NCBI GenBank assembly: GCA_040218145.1
Contig: JAVJQK010000085.1
Coordinates: 1-64,000 of the forward strand
From: Sandaracinaceae bacterium
GTDB lineage: Bacteria; Myxococcota_A; Polyangia; Polyangiales; Sandaracinaceae
Length of the DNA stretch: 64,000 nt
Direction: 5' to 3'
A model generated the notes under the pieces. That model was given only the letters and a program-made list of their open reading frames with translations. It had not been told where the DNA came from and ran no database searches. This document shows, in pieces, positions 19,300 through 28,916 of this stretch. A program made the position numbers and the translations under genes. Within the stretch, counting starts at the first letter, position 1, and each line of letters opens with the position of its first letter.

Positions 19300-20196
19300 G
19301 TGCGTGCGTCGCCCGAGGAGGAGGGCTTGCAGTCCACGGTGGGCGTGATCCCCTGGTCGGCGGTGCGCAGCATGAAGTGTGTCGGGCTGCGCCTTCGGGT
19401 GACGGTCGTGCTCGCGGGAGAGCGACGCGCCCTCGGCTGCGCGTGGGACGCGGCGGCCTTCGAGGCGTGGTGGGCAGCCTGGCACGAGGCGCAGCGCACG
19501 CGCCTCGCGAGGGACGGCTGGATCCCCCTCCAGCTGCGCTCGACGTCCGAGGCCGGTTCCCCGCTCCTGCTCGAGGCGTTGGGCACGTTCGCGGCGGCGC
19601 TGACGGCCGTGCTGGTCTGCGCGGCCATTCGCAGCGCGGTTGTGGAGCCATCGGTGCGCGCGGCGGTGGTCGCCGCCTTTGCCATGTTCTCTCTCGGCCT
19701 GCTCTTCGCGATCAGGGTCATGCTGCGAAGCGCCTTCAGCTCGTCGCGGCGATGGGACGGAGCCCCGATGGGGCGAGACGGGATCGTGCGCCGCACCCGG
19801 AGCGGCAGGTTGGAGCTGGTCCCCTGGAGCAGGGTGAGCTGCGACATGCTCGACCTGGTGATCGACGGCGAGCGGGTCTCGATGCAGTTGCTGGAGGGCG
19901 GGTGGGTCGCGCTTCAACTGCTGATGGCCATGGGCCGACGGCCCGCGCGCTCCGGGTGGTGCGGCATCGTCTTGGTTCCCGCGCTGCTCGTGGCTGGGGC
20001 GCTCACCGCCGCGGCGACCGCGCAACCGGCTTGGGCCGCTCCAATCTGCGCGCTCGCGGCGCTGGGGACGTTCTGCTTCGCCGTGTGGAGTCGTCGCGTG
20101 AGGGCTGAGGCCGACGCCGCGCTCGCGGAGCGTCGGGCGGAGCTCTTCGAGCTCGCTGGCTGGTCGGAGCGGCGACGAGCGGCTCGCACCGTCTGA
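19300..20196 (+). CDS. Membrane protein, second of a tandem paralogue pair (298 aa)
   Basis: Starts with GTG three bases after the previous stop. Shared landmarks with its neighbour are V-I-P-W-S-A-V-R versus IPWHALRV, A-A-W-H-E-A-Q versus E-A-W-Y-E-A-Q, two hydrophobic pairs at the same places, and a C-terminal L-A-G-W-S-E versus R-T-G-W-S-E. The pair arose by tandem duplication and then diverged strongly. Function unknown; the genes should be co-transcribed and the proteins may dimerise. Confidence 0.78.
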   Translation: MRASPEEEGLQSTVGVIPWSAVRSMKCVGLRLRVTVVLAGERRALGCAWDAAAFEAWWAAWHEAQRTRLARDGWIPLQLRSTSEAGSPLLLEALGTFAAALTAVLVCAAIRSAVVEPSVRAAVVAAFAMFSLGLLFAIRVMLRSAFSSSRRWDGAPMGRDGIVRRTRSGRLELVPWSRVSCDMLDLVIDGERVSMQLLEGGWVALQLLMAMGRRPARSGWCGIVLVPALLVAGALTAAATAQPAWAAPICALAALGTFCFAVWSRRVRAEADAALAERRAELFELAGWSERRRAARTV

Positions 20197-20273
20197 GAGT
20201 CCGTGCGTCGGGCCGCTCGTCTCCGGACCGGTCGAGCCGAGCGTCGCGTGTATCTCGGCTGGGGGGGGAAGCG

Positions 20274-20906
20274 ATGAACACCACGAAGACGATCCTCGTC
20301 GGCGCGATCGCGTTGGCGTTCAGCTGCGGTGGCGCCCAGGACCCCGCGGCCGAGGACCTCACCGCGGCGGAGCACCTGGCCGAGGCCGAGCGGGAGGAGG
20401 CGCGCGCGGCGGAGGCGGAGAGCCGATACGACCCCGACGCGCGCGAGCGGTCGGGCAGCGAGGGCCTCGGGCCGGTGACGGTCGGCGGGCGCGCCTACAA
20501 CCCGACGGAGCACGAGCTGGCCGCGGCCGAGCGGCACCGCGAGCACGCCGACGCGCATCGCTCGCGGGCCGAGGAGCTGCTGGCGTTCGAGGCCCGAGAG
20601 TGCGAGCTGCTCCCGGAGGAGAGCCGCGCCGCGTGCCCGCTCCTCCTCGATCTCGAGCGCGTGGAGGACGTGCGCGGTGGGGTGCGCATGGTCTTCGCCG
20701 AGGGACCCAACCTCGATCCGGTCGTGCAACACATCCGCTGCCACATCGCGTTCGCGGCTGCGCGCGGGGACGACGGCATGGAGACCTGCGCGCTCTATGT
20801 CCACGGCGCGCGCGTGGCCGTGCAGGACAACGTCGTCTCGCTCACGACCGACCGCGGCGAGCACGTGGCGGAGCTGCGTTCGCGCGTTCGACGCCAGGCG
20901 CCGTGA
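20274..20906 (+). CDS. Small predicted lipoprotein (210 aa)
   Basis: MNTTKTILVGAIALAFSCGG is a signal peptide with a lipobox-like F-S-C-G, Cys at about 18. The next 80 residues are Ala/Glu/Arg-rich and probably a helical coil with repeated AEAEREEARAAEAE patterns; a smaller Cys-containing beta-like domain follows (C-E-L-L-P-E-E-S-R-A-A-C, then H-I-R-C-H). No family recognised. A purine-rich ribosome site (GGGGGGAAG) lies just before the ATG at 20274. Confidence 0.8.
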   Translation: MNTTKTILVGAIALAFSCGGAQDPAAEDLTAAEHLAEAEREEARAAEAESRYDPDARERSGSEGLGPVTVGGRAYNPTEHELAAAERHREHADAHRSRAEELLAFEARECELLPEESRAACPLLLDLERVEDVRGGVRMVFAEGPNLDPVVQHIRCHIAFAAARGDDGMETCALYVHGARVAVQDNVVSLTTDRGEHVAELRSRVRRQAP

Positions 20907-20936
20907 AGCCTCGCCCGCGCCTGGTAGGGTGCGGGC

Positions 20937-23186
20937 ATGTGGGCACGGCTCATCGCGATCGCGCTCCTCCTGAACGCGTGCTCCAACGAAGACGAGCCGC
21001 GTCGGCCGGCGCGGCTCGCCGAGGGCACGAGCGCGGGCGACGACAGCCCGCGGGAACATCGGAGCGTGATGCGAAGCACGGCGGAGATCCGTCGCGAGGG
21101 CAACCACCTCGCGGACCAGCCCAGCCCCTACCTGCTGCAGCACGCGCACAACCCCGTCGACTGGTTCCCCTGGGGGGAAGAGGCGCTCGAGAAGGCGCGG
21201 CGCGAGGACAAGCCGATCTTCCTCTCGATCGGGTACTCCACCTGCCACTGGTGCCACGTGATGGAGGAGGAGTCGTTCGAGGACGACGAGGTGGCGCGCT
21301 ACCTCAACGAGCACTTCGTCTCCATCAAGGTCGACCGCGAGCAGCGCCCCGACATCGACGCGCTCTACATCGAGGCCGTCCGCCGGCTCGGAGGCTCGAC
21401 GGGCTGGCCGCTCACCGTCTTCCTCACCCCGGACGGCGTGCCCTTCTACGGCGGCACGTACTTTCCCCGGCACGGCGGCGGGCGTCGGCCGGGCTTCCTG
21501 GACGTGCTGCGCGAGGTGCAGCGGCGCTTCACCGAGGAGGAGAACGTCGCGGCGCAGGGGCGGCAGATCTTCGAGGCCATCGAGCGCAGCGCCCGGCCGC
21601 CCTCCTCGGGGGAGCGCGCGGTGAGCCCGGCCGCCATCGACGCGGCCTTCGCGCGGCTCGCCGGCGCGCGTGATGGGGAGCTCGGCGGCTTCGGGCGGCG
21701 GCAGAAGTTCCCCAACGCGCCGCTCCTGCTGGCCGAGCTTCGCTACGTGGAGCGGACCGAGAACGCCGCCGCGCGATCACACCTCGTGCTGACACTGGAG
21801 GAGGCGATGCGAGGCGGGATCCGCGATCACCTCGCGGGGACCTTTCATCGCTACGCGGTCGACCGGCGCTGGCACGTGCCGCACTTCGAGAAGACCCTCT
21901 ACGACAACGCGCAGCTGGCCCAGGTGTACGTGGGGGCGGGGCGCCTCCTCGGCCGCGCGGACTTCGTCGCGGTTGGCCGCGCGATCCTCGACGACCTGAT
22001 CGCGCAGTGGCAGCAGGAGGACGGCGGCTTCGTGGTCGGCTTCGACGCGGACGACCCGGGCGGGGAGGGCTTCTACTACACGTGGACGCCGGCCGAGCTC
22101 GAGGCCGTCCTCGGCGCGGAAGACGCGCGGCGGTTCGCGACCCTCTTCGGTGTGACCGCGGGGGGCGAGCGGCTGCTCGAGGGGCGCAGCGTGCTGCACC
22201 GCATCCCGGACGCGCAGGCCGAGGCGCGGCTCGGCATGAGCGGCGCGGAGATCGAGGCGTTCGTCGCCCGCACCGCGCCGCGTCTGCGCCCCGTCCGCGA
22301 TCGCCGCGCGCCGCCGGCCATCGACGACAAGGAGCTCGCGAGCTGGAACGGGCTCGCCATCATCGCCCTCGCGAACGTGGGGCGCTGGCTCGAGGAGCCG
22401 CGCTACGTCCAGGCCGCCCAGCGCGCCGCGCGCTTCGTGATGGAGTGGCTCTTCGAGGACGGCGTGATGCTGCGGGGGCGTCGGCAGGGCGACTCGCTCG
22501 GGGAGGGCTTCCTCGACGACCACGCGCTGCCGCTTCTGGGATTGCTGCGGCTGCACGCGGCGGACGGCGATCCGCGCTGGCTCGGGGACGCGCATCGGCT
22601 CGGGCGCGCGATCATCGATCGGTTCCACGACGCCGAGCTCGCCACCTTCCACCAGAGCGCGCGCCAGGGAGAGCTCGCTGGGCTCCCGCTCCGGCGCCCG
22701 GACCTCGACGACGGCGTGCTGCCCTCGGGCGGGAACGCGGCCGCGCTCGCGCTGGTCGAGCTGGGCGCGATCGCGGGCGATCGGACGATGCACGGGCTCG
22801 GCGAGCGGGCGGCCCGCGCGGCGGCCCCGCGCGCGGTCGAGAGCCCCTTCGGGAGCGGCTTCCTCCTCGTCGTGCTCGATCACCTCGTGGGTCAGAGCCG
22901 CGAGGCGGTCGTCGCGGGCGACCCCGCCGACCCTCGCACGCGCGCGCTCTGGGCCGAGATCCGCCCGACCACGCCGGCCCGGGTGCTCCCCGTCCGGTTG
23001 CCGGCGAGCGGGGCGCCTGATTCGCTGGTGGAGCGCTTCGGCGCGCTGCGGGGCAAGGTCGCGCTCGACGGCGCGCCGACCGCCTACGTCTGCCAGATCG
23101 GGAGCTGTGAGCTGCCGACGAGCGATCCGGCCGTCCTGCGGGAGCAGCTGGACGCCGTGGGCATCCCGCGCGCGCTCCGCCGCTGA
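20937..23186 (+). CDS. Lipid-anchored DUF255/thioredoxin-like protein (749 aa)
   Basis: Homologue of the YyaL/SSP411 family. A lipobox (L-L-N-A-C, Cys 15) shows export, which is unusual because most relatives are cytoplasmic. The thioredoxin-like DUF255 domain spans about residues 50-210, with [16 protein letters not shown] and the C-H-W-C pair at 103-106, then R-E-Q-R-P-D-I-D. The larger C-terminal part is an alpha/alpha-barrel like N-acylglucosamine epimerase/mannosidase folds, including CxxC-free helices and WNGLAI. Role in redox or glycan handling unknown. The gene lies 37 bp ahead of lgt. Confidence 0.9.
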   Translation: MWARLIAIALLLNACSNEDEPRRPARLAEGTSAGDDSPREHRSVMRSTAEIRREGNHLADQPSPYLLQHAHNPVDWFPWGEEALEKARREDKPIFLSIGYSTCHWCHVMEEESFEDDEVARYLNEHFVSIKVDREQRPDIDALYIEAVRRLGGSTGWPLTVFLTPDGVPFYGGTYFPRHGGGRRPGFLDVLREVQRRFTEEENVAAQGRQIFEAIERSARPPSSGERAVSPAAIDAAFARLAGARDGELGGFGRRQKFPNAPLLLAELRYVERTENAAARSHLVLTLEEAMRGGIRDHLAGTFHRYAVDRRWHVPHFEKTLYDNAQLAQVYVGAGRLLGRADFVAVGRAILDDLIAQWQQEDGGFVVGFDADDPGGEGFYYTWTPAELEAVLGAEDARRFATLFGVTAGGERLLEGRSVLHRIPDAQAEARLGMSGAEIEAFVARTAPRLRPVRDRRAPPAIDDKELASWNGLAIIALANVGRWLEEPRYVQAAQRAARFVMEWLFEDGVMLRGRRQGDSLGEGFLDDHALPLLGLLRLHAADGDPRWLGDAHRLGRAIIDRFHDAELATFHQSARQGELAGLPLRRPDLDDGVLPSGGNAAALALVELGAIAGDRTMHGLGERAARAAAPRAVESPFGSGFLLVVLDHLVGQSREAVVAGDPADPRTRALWAEIRPTTPARVLPVRLPASGAPDSLVERFGALRGKVALDGAPTAYVCQIGSCELPTSDPAVLREQLDAVGIPRALRR

Positions 23187-23223
23187 GGTCGCCACCGTTT
23201 GCGCTTTCTGCTAGAGGGCGTGC

Positions 23224-24396
23224 GTGATTTGGGACATCGACCCGACGCTGATCGGCCCCTACGAGCTCCCGTGGCACGGCCTCTTCGTGCTGCTCGAGGT
23301 GGCGGCGCTGATCTACGTGCTCTGGAAGTGGCGCAAAGAGGGCGAGGTCACCTTCAACGACTGGTCGTGGCTCCTCCTCGTCGGCGCCGGCCACCTCTTC
23401 TACACGTCGCAGATCGCCGAAGAGACCCCCACCTTCGATCTCGAGATCCGCTACTACGGCCTCTTCTTCGCCATCGGCCTGCTCGGGGCGGCGCGGGCCT
23501 TCCCCGTCTACTTCGAGCGCTGGGGCTTCCCCCGAAGTCACGCCGACTCGCTGACCCTGTGGACCCCGATCGGCATGCTGGTCGGCGCCCACCTGGTGCA
23601 CCTGATCTTCTACGAGACGCACGTCTTCTACAACTCGGAGACGGGCGAGATCCTCTCGGAGCCGCTGCGCATCCTGCAGCTCGGCTCGGGCCTCGCCAGC
23701 CACGGCGGCGGCCTCGGCGCCATCCTCGCGGTGCTCTTCTTCGCGCGGAAGAACGGCGTCGATCCGATGAAGTACATGGACCCGTCCATGTGCGCGGCGA
23801 CCTTCGTGATCCCCTGGGTGCGCGTCGGCAACTTCTTCAACTCCGAGATCGTGGGCCGCGAGTGGGACGGCCCCTGGGCCATCGCCTTCCCGCGCCACGA
23901 CTGTGGGCACGCGCTCTACGCCGCGCACGGGGCCTGCCCGGAGGCGTACGAGGTGGTCACGCGCCACCCGTCGCAGGTCTACGAGGCCGTGCTCGGCTTC
24001 ATCATGGTCGGGCTCGCGATCTACCTGCAGCGCAACTGGCGCAACCGGCTGCGCCCGGGCGCCATCCTCTTCATCCTGCTCGGCTACTACTTCACGACCC
24101 GCTTCTTCATCGAGTACACGAAGGAGTACCAGACCATCAGCGACGGCTTCCCGTTCACGATGGGGCAGATGCTCAGCGCGCCGATCGTGCTGATCTGTCT
24201 GTACATGCTGTTCGTGAGCAAGAAGTCGAACATCCGCACCGCGGTGGGCCCCGAGGAGGCGACCGGCGACGAGCTGCTCCCCCCCGAGGAGCGCGCGGGC
24301 GGCGGGGACGCGGGCGGCGACGCGGACGAGGCGGACGAGCCCAAGGCGAAGGCGGCGCCCAAGCGGCGCAAGAAGAAGCGCAAGAAGAGGTCCTGA
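23224..24396 (+). CDS. lgt: Prolipoprotein diacylglyceryl transferase (390 aa)
   Basis: Transfers diacylglycerol from phosphatidylglycerol to the lipobox Cys of prolipoproteins, the first step of lipoprotein maturation; the window has about ten lipoprotein genes. Seven membrane helices. The signature region [10 protein letters not shown] is at about 158-168, R200 in RVGNFFNSE, and H-P-S-Q-V-Y-E-A and R-F-F-I-E near 295. It starts with GTG. The C-terminal 50 residues are an acidic then very basic tail ending in K-K-K-R-K-K-R, longer than usual. The stop overlaps the moaB ATG by one base. Confidence 0.96.
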   Translation: MIWDIDPTLIGPYELPWHGLFVLLEVAALIYVLWKWRKEGEVTFNDWSWLLLVGAGHLFYTSQIAEETPTFDLEIRYYGLFFAIGLLGAARAFPVYFERWGFPRSHADSLTLWTPIGMLVGAHLVHLIFYETHVFYNSETGEILSEPLRILQLGSGLASHGGGLGAILAVLFFARKNGVDPMKYMDPSMCAATFVIPWVRVGNFFNSEIVGREWDGPWAIAFPRHDCGHALYAAHGACPEAYEVVTRHPSQVYEAVLGFIMVGLAIYLQRNWRNRLRPGAILFILLGYYFTTRFFIEYTKEYQTISDGFPFTMGQMLSAPIVLICLYMLFVSKKSNIRTAVGPEEATGDELLPPEERAGGGDAGGDADEADEPKAKAAPKRRKKKRKKRS

Positions 24397-24929
24397 TGGG
24401 TCACGGCATCGACGAGAGCCGCGCGTTCGTCCCGGTCCGCATCGCGGTGCTCACCGTGAGCGACACGCGCACCGAAGAGACGGACGAGTCGGGCCGCATC
24501 CTCGTCGAGCGCCTCCAGGCCGCCGGCCACGAGCTCGCGGCCAAGCGGATCGTCGCCGACGAGCAGGGCGCGATCGAGGCGCAGCTCCGCGCGTGGATCG
24601 CCGACGAGGCGGTCGACGTGGTGCTCGCGACCGGCGGCACCGGGGTGACCGGCCGCGACGTCACGCCCGAGGCGTTCCACGCGGTCTACGAGAAGGAGAT
24701 ACCGGGCTTCGGGGAGCTCTTCCGCTGGCTCAGCTTCGCGAAGATCGGCACGTCGACCATCCAGTCGCGCGCGACCGCGGGCGTCGCCAACGGCACCTAC
24801 CTCTTCGCCCTGCCGGGCTCGAAGGGGGCGGTGAAAGACGCCTGGGACGAGATCCTGGTGCTGCAGCTCGACGTGCGTCATCGACCGTGCAACTTCGCCG
24901 AGCTCCTGCCTCGCCTCCGCGAGCGCTGA
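24396..24929 (+). CDS. moaB: Molybdenum cofactor biosynthesis protein MoaB/Mog-like (177 aa)
   Basis: MPT-binding domain protein for molybdenum cofactor maturation (adenylylation of molybdopterin in the MogA branch). [20 protein letters not shown] is the family N-terminus; the [10 protein letters not shown] motif at about 80-89 contacts pterin, and L-P-G-S binds the phosphate end. The ATG overlaps the lgt stop, so the two genes are coupled. No other moa gene is present in the window. Confidence 0.93.
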   Translation: MGHGIDESRAFVPVRIAVLTVSDTRTEETDESGRILVERLQAAGHELAAKRIVADEQGAIEAQLRAWIADEAVDVVLATGGTGVTGRDVTPEAFHAVYEKEIPGFGELFRWLSFAKIGTSTIQSRATAGVANGTYLFALPGSKGAVKDAWDEILVLQLDVRHRPCNFAELLPRLRER

Positions 24930-25095
24930 GCGAGCCCGCGACCAGGTTTCACCTGCCGGAGCGGTCGGCGGCCTACGGACAGAGCTCGACTCCGAGTCCC
25001 GTTGCGTGGCGCAGCGTGGCGCCGCCTCGCGACCGCCTTCGGGGGCTGCCTCCGCGGCCGAGTCCGCGTCTGCCTCTCCGCTTCGTGCCCGCTTC

Positions 25096-25434
25096 CGCGA
25101 CCGAGTCCGCGCCCGCATCCGCGCCCGGGTCCGCGACCGAGCCCGCTGCCGCTCCCGCTTCCGCTTCCGCATCCGCGCCTGCATCCGCGCCCGCATCCGC
25201 GCCCGAGTCCGCGCCCGAGTCCGCGCCCGAGTCCGCGCCCGAGTCCGCGCCCGAGTCCGCGCCCGAGTCCGCGCCCGCTCCCGCTCCCCGCTCCCGCTCC
25301 CGTTCCCACTGCCGCTCCCGCTGCCGTTCCCGTTCCCGCTCCCGTTCCCGCTGCCGTTCCCGTTCCCGCTCCCGTTCCCGTTCCCGTTCCCGTTCCCGTT
25401 CCCGTTCCCGTTCCCGTTCCCGTTCCCGCGTCCG
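25096..25434. repeat. Degenerate hexanucleotide array 2, ending in (CCCGTT)9
   Basis: A 645-bp space without a gene separates moaB from the CAP-domain gene. About 340 bp of it is a hexamer array: YCCGNN steps, including six tandem 12-mers GAGTCCGCGCCC around 25205-25274, then mixed CCCGCT/GCCGTT, and nine uninterrupted CCCGTT copies at 25371-25424. The minus strand of the last block is (GGGAAC)9, a textbook G-quadruplex pattern. Apart from the array I see no gene or promoter in this space. The array has the same C-rich-plus orientation as those at 1 and 52.7 kb. Confidence 0.92.
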
Positions 25435-25574
25435 TGACAACGACCGTGGCACGGGGTGAGGGGACTCAGGGGAAGCGGACCGGAGCGGGGCAGCGTAGGT
25501 TGCGACCGGAACATCGCGTGCGATCCGGGATCCCGCGTCGCGGGCAAGGCTCGGGGCTCTGCTAGGATGGCCGA

Positions 25575-26675
25575 ATGCGACGCGTGACCTTGGCCGTGTG
25601 GTTGCTCCTCTCGGGTTGTACCGGGACGCTCGACGGGGAGGGCCGCGACGGGGCGCTGCCGGCCTCGGACGCCGACGTCCCGGCGCGCGACGCCGGGCCG
25701 GCGCCGCGTGACGCCGCTCCACCACGCGACGCGGGGCCGGGCTGCACGCCGACCACTTGTGAGGCGGTCGGCGCTCAGTGCGGCAGCGTCGGCGATGGCT
25801 GCGGCGGCAGCCTGGCTTGCGGGGACTGCACGGGCGAGGAGGTGTGCGGCGGCGAGGGCGTGGCCAACGTGTGCGGCGTGCCCCCGGCGTGCCCTCCGGC
25901 TCCCGCGGGCGCGACGGACGCGCAGCGTCAGGCGTTCGACCGGGTCAACGAGGTGCGCGAGCAGGTCGGCGCGCCGTGCGCGGCCATGATCGCGGAGATC
26001 AACCAGGCCGCGCAGTCGCACGCCGACTACGGCGCGATGAACGCCGGCGACCCGTCCTGTCGCTCGAGCGGGCACGATCAGACGGAGGGCTGCCCCGGCT
26101 TCACGGGCGCGAGCTTCGGGGCGCGGCTCGGCGCGGCCGGCTACTCGGGTGGGAGCTTCGAGATCGTGCACTTCCTCGGCAACCCGAGGGGCGCCGTCGA
26201 CGGCTGGCTGGGGACCCTCTGGCACCGGATCCCGCTCGTGCTCCCACAGACCGATCACTACGGCGCCGGGTTCGCGTCGCGCTTCGACGTGATGGACTTC
26301 GGCCGCCGCCAGGGCGTGGACCCGGACGGCGTGTGGTTCTACCCGGCCGAAGGCATGACGGTGTCGGGCCGCGGCGGAGACGAGGTGCCCTCACCCCCCG
26401 ACGCGCCCGCGAGCTGCGGGGCGACCAACTGGGGCACGTTCATCACCATCATGTTCGGCGAGGGCGGGGCGACCGTGGACTCGCACACCCTGACGGGGCC
26501 GAGCGGGGAAGAGGAGCACACCTGGGTCACGCCCTCGGACAGCTCCTTCCTCGCCGGGAGCGTGTTCGCCATGGTGCCCTGTCCGCTCTCGAGCGGGAGT
26601 CACACGGTCGTCGTGCGCGGCACGCATCGAAGCGGCGCGCCGTTCGATCGGAGCGTCACGTTCCAGGTTCGCTGA
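25575..26675 (+). CDS. Lipoprotein with CAP (SCP-like) domain (366 aa)
   Basis: Signal peptide with lipobox L-L-S-G-C, Cys 15, then a D/A-rich linker typical of myxobacterial lipoproteins (DADVPARDAGPAPRDA), then a short Cys-rich module around 60-105 (C-T-P-T-T-C-E-A). The CAP domain follows at about 115-250: QRQAFDRVNEVREQVGAP, HADYGAMN, and Y-G-A-G-F-A, with His, Glu and disulfide Cys present. CAP proteins bind lipids or act in envelope remodelling in bacteria. The C-terminus is an immunoglobulin-like strand pattern. The stop is inside the 12-bp tandem repeat. Confidence 0.88.
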   Translation: MRRVTLAVWLLLSGCTGTLDGEGRDGALPASDADVPARDAGPAPRDAAPPRDAGPGCTPTTCEAVGAQCGSVGDGCGGSLACGDCTGEEVCGGEGVANVCGVPPACPPAPAGATDAQRQAFDRVNEVREQVGAPCAAMIAEINQAAQSHADYGAMNAGDPSCRSSGHDQTEGCPGFTGASFGARLGAAGYSGGSFEIVHFLGNPRGAVDGWLGTLWHRIPLVLPQTDHYGAGFASRFDVMDFGRRQGVDPDGVWFYPAEGMTVSGRGGDEVPSPPDAPASCGATNWGTFITIMFGEGGATVDSHTLTGPSGEEEHTWVTPSDSSFLAGSVFAMVPCPLSSGSHTVVVRGTHRSGAPFDRSVTFQVR

Positions 26676-27825
26676 CAGGTTCGCTGACAGGTTCGCTGAC
26701 GTCGCACTCCACCACTCGCCCGCGGACCTCGCGGTCCTCGATCCACGCGACGATGTAACGTGCGGTGTCGAGGCGCGCGAGCGCCGCCGCGGTCGTGGAC
26801 GGGCTCACGCGCACGGGCGGGTGCAGGGCGTCGCCGGCCGCGCTCTGCCGATGGAGCCAGAGGCCGTCCGCGTCGACGTCGAGGAAGGCGCGGGCTCGCT
26901 CCGCGAAGGGGTCCGGGGGCGGCTCGCCGGCGGGGATCTCTCGCGCGGCGAGGGGCTCGTCGGCCCGCGGATCCAGCCGCAGGAAGTGAGGCCGCGAGAA
27001 CTCGAAGGTCGCGATCAGCGAGACCTCGCGGTTGGTGCGCGCCATCGCGTCGATGGCCAGGGTGTCGTGAAGCGCGTGCACGCTCCGGTGCGCGACGTCG
27101 GTCGTCAGGAAGACCTCGCTGTCGGCGCTCTCGAGCACGCCGCGACGCCAGAGCACGGCCCACGCGTCGTTCTGCGCCGCGAAGCCGAGGATCTCCGCCG
27201 GGTGCTCGTCGCTCGGGGCCCGGTCTCCCAGCCTCGCGCGCACGCGGCCCAGCCCGTCACCCAGCGTGAAGATGTCGAGCCCCGCGTGCCCACCTTCGGC
27301 CGTCCACGCGAAGTAGACGCGCCGCGCGGTCGCCATCCGCCGCATGGTCCGCAGCGGCCCCGGCAGGGGCGCGGCGAGCCGGCTGGCGTCGTCGTCGAGC
27401 AGCCGCGCGAGGAGGCAGTGCGCCTCCTCCGCGCAGCTCCCGCGCGCGAGCATCAGCGTGCCGCGCTCGCCTCCCTCGAGCGCGAGCAGGGCGCGGGCAC
27501 CCTCCAGCTCCAGCGCGATCGGCGCGCCGACCGGAGCGGCGTCCGCGTCGAAGGCGCGTCGGGTGGCGCGGCCGGCGTCGTCCATCACCACCGCCGTGCC
27601 CTGCTCGTCGACCACCCGGAGGGCGAGCGTGCCGTCGTCGGGCGCGCCCTCGATCCAGGTGGACGGCGCGCGCAGCGCGCACGCAGGGGGCGGCGCTGGG
27701 CTCGGGTCGGGCGCGGCCGGCGTGGTCTCCTCCTCTGGCGCGGGCGGGGCCGGAGCCGGGCGAGGCGTGGGCGCTGGCTCTTCGCAGCCGAGCGTCAGCA
27801 GCGCCATGACGAACGCGACCCTCAT
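26656..27825 (-). CDS. Predicted lipoprotein (389 aa)
   Basis: MRVAFVMALLTLGCEEP has lipobox T-L-G-C with Cys 14, then a Pro/Ala/Glu linker. The body resembles a propeller-like repeat protein (repeated V-x-L-x-V-V/L strands with D-x-x-G turns), but no family is certain. The ATG at 27825 is chosen because the signal peptide begins there. Its 3' end runs antisense through the last codons of the CAP gene and through the 12-bp tandem repeat, which adds the tetrapeptide S-E-P-V twice before the stop. Confidence 0.82.
   Translation of the reverse strand: MRVAFVMALLTLGCEEPAPTPRPAPAPPAPEEETTPAAPDPSPAPPPACALRAPSTWIEGAPDDGTLALRVVDEQGTAVVMDDAGRATRRAFDADAAPVGAPIALELEGARALLALEGGERGTLMLARGSCAEEAHCLLARLLDDDASRLAAPLPGPLRTMRRMATARRVYFAWTAEGGHAGLDIFTLGDGLGRVRARLGDRAPSDEHPAEILGFAAQNDAWAVLWRRGVLESADSEVFLTTDVAHRSVHALHDTLAIDAMARTNREVSLIATFEFSRPHFLRLDPRADEPLAAREIPAGEPPPDPFAERARAFLDVDADGLWLHRQSAAGDALHPPVRVSPSTTAAALARLDTARYIVAWIEDREVRGRVVECDVSEPVSEPVSEPGT
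26665..26700. repeat. 12-bp tandem repeat, three perfect copies
   Basis: AGGTTCGCTGAC occurs three times at 26665-26676, 26677-26688 and 26689-26700. The first copy holds the stop codon of the CAP gene on the plus strand. On the minus strand all copies are inside the convergent lipoprotein gene and, because 12 is a multiple of 3, add only S-E-P-V units. Confidence 0.95.
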
Positions 27826-27902
27826 GAAGGGAATCGCCGCCCGTCCATGACGTTTGCGATCGTAGGGTGTGTTGGGCGCGGCGCCGCGTGAGCGGGCGTC
27901 GC

Positions 27903-28856
27903 TCAACGCGCCTGCGCTCGCATCCACGCGAGCACCGCCGGGGTGAAGTCGCTCGTCACCGGAGGGATGTGCCCGCCGCCCACGATCGTCCACAGGCCCG
28001 CGTTCGCGCTGCAGCCGCTCTCGTAGGTGGTGACGGTGGTCTCGGCGCCGTCCACGGAGCTGTCGAGGTCGAGGTCCTCGCCCGAGGCGGCCATCGCGGT
28101 GTCGCAGCCGTTGCGGGTCGCCCAGCGCTCCACCACCTCGGGCGCCGACGGGTAGCCCTCGCCGATGCTGCCGCCGTCGTAGGCGATGGTCGGGTCCATG
28201 TCGCCGTGGATCTGGAGCACGGCGACGGGGTTCTCGGGCACGCACGCGTCGGGCTCGAGGTAGTCCGAGCCCGCGAGGCTGACGATGCCGGAGATCCGAT
28301 CGGACAGCTCGCAGGCCATGCGGTAGCTCATGAAGCCGCCGTTGCTGTGCCCCATGAAGTACACGTCCGAGACGGGCACGAGCGACTCGAGCTGGTCGAG
28401 GAGACCCGTCAGGTAGGCGACGTCGTCGACGCCCGTCGAGGCGAAGTCGCAGCAGGCCGGGGTCGCGTTCCAGAAGCGCCGGCCGCCGGAGTCCACGGTG
28501 CCGTCGGGCGTGATCAGGTAGAAGCCCTCGGTGCGCGCGAGCCGCTCGAGCCGGAAGTAGGTCGACTGCGCGTCGCCGCTCGCGCCGTAGCCGTGCAGCA
28601 GGATGATGACCGGCAGGGGCGTCTCCCCGTCGTGCGCGCTGGGGAGGAAGTAGGCGGCGGGGCGCTCGTCGGGGCCGAGGGTCTCGGGGAAGACGGGCCC
28701 CGCGTCCTCGCTCGGCCCGGCGTCGCTCGGGCTCGCGGCGTCCCCGGGGGTCGGGCCGGCGTCGTCGGGCGACGTGCCCCCGTCGCATCCGGAGAGCGCG
28801 AAGCAGCCGGCCAGGAGGAGGACGAAGAGGAGGGCGAAGGAGAGGGGGCGGGTCAT
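27903..28856 (-). CDS. Secreted PHB depolymerase/feruloyl esterase-like lipoprotein (317 aa)
   Basis: Alpha/beta hydrolase of the LpqC/PHB depolymerase type. Lipobox L-L-A-G-C (Cys 18; a second Cys at 24 fits A-L-S-G-C) is followed by a D/A-rich linker (30-60). The oxyanion motif is LLHGYG (about 87-92), nucleophile G-H-S-N-G-G with S171, acid in I-H-G-D-M-D, and C-terminal His in GGGHIPP. It should cleave an ester of a polymer or polysaccharide side chain at the cell surface. The ATG at 28856 opens the signal peptide; the open frame further upstream is antisense to the oxidase gene. Confidence 0.9.
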   Translation of the reverse strand: MTRPLSFALLFVLLLAGCFALSGCDGGTSPDDAGPTPGDAASPSDAGPSEDAGPVFPETLGPDERPAAYFLPSAHDGETPLPVIILLHGYGASGDAQSTYFRLERLARTEGFYLITPDGTVDSGGRRFWNATPACCDFASTGVDDVAYLTGLLDQLESLVPVSDVYFMGHSNGGFMSYRMACELSDRISGIVSLAGSDYLEPDACVPENPVAVLQIHGDMDPTIAYDGGSIGEGYPSAPEVVERWATRNGCDTAMAASGEDLDLDSSVDGAETTVTTYESGCSANAGLWTIVGGGHIPPVTSDFTPAVLAWMRAQAR

Positions 28857-28916
28857 CGCGGGGGAGCATGCAACAGGCGGCGTGCGTGTGCATTCGTCAG
28901 GGCGTACACCGGCCGC

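Noticed and set aside
16369-20025. Long minus-strand frame of 1218 codons
   Set aside because: Antisense to the GMC oxidoreductase and membrane paralogues, which carry clear motifs; no family match in the frame.
25096-25434. CRISPR array
   Set aside because: No unique spacers, unit is 6 or 12 bp and no cas genes nearby.
24930-25575. Arg/Ser- and Gly/Ser-rich frames through the second array
   Set aside because: All six frames are open because a 6-bp repeat avoids stops; composition is forced by CCCGNN.
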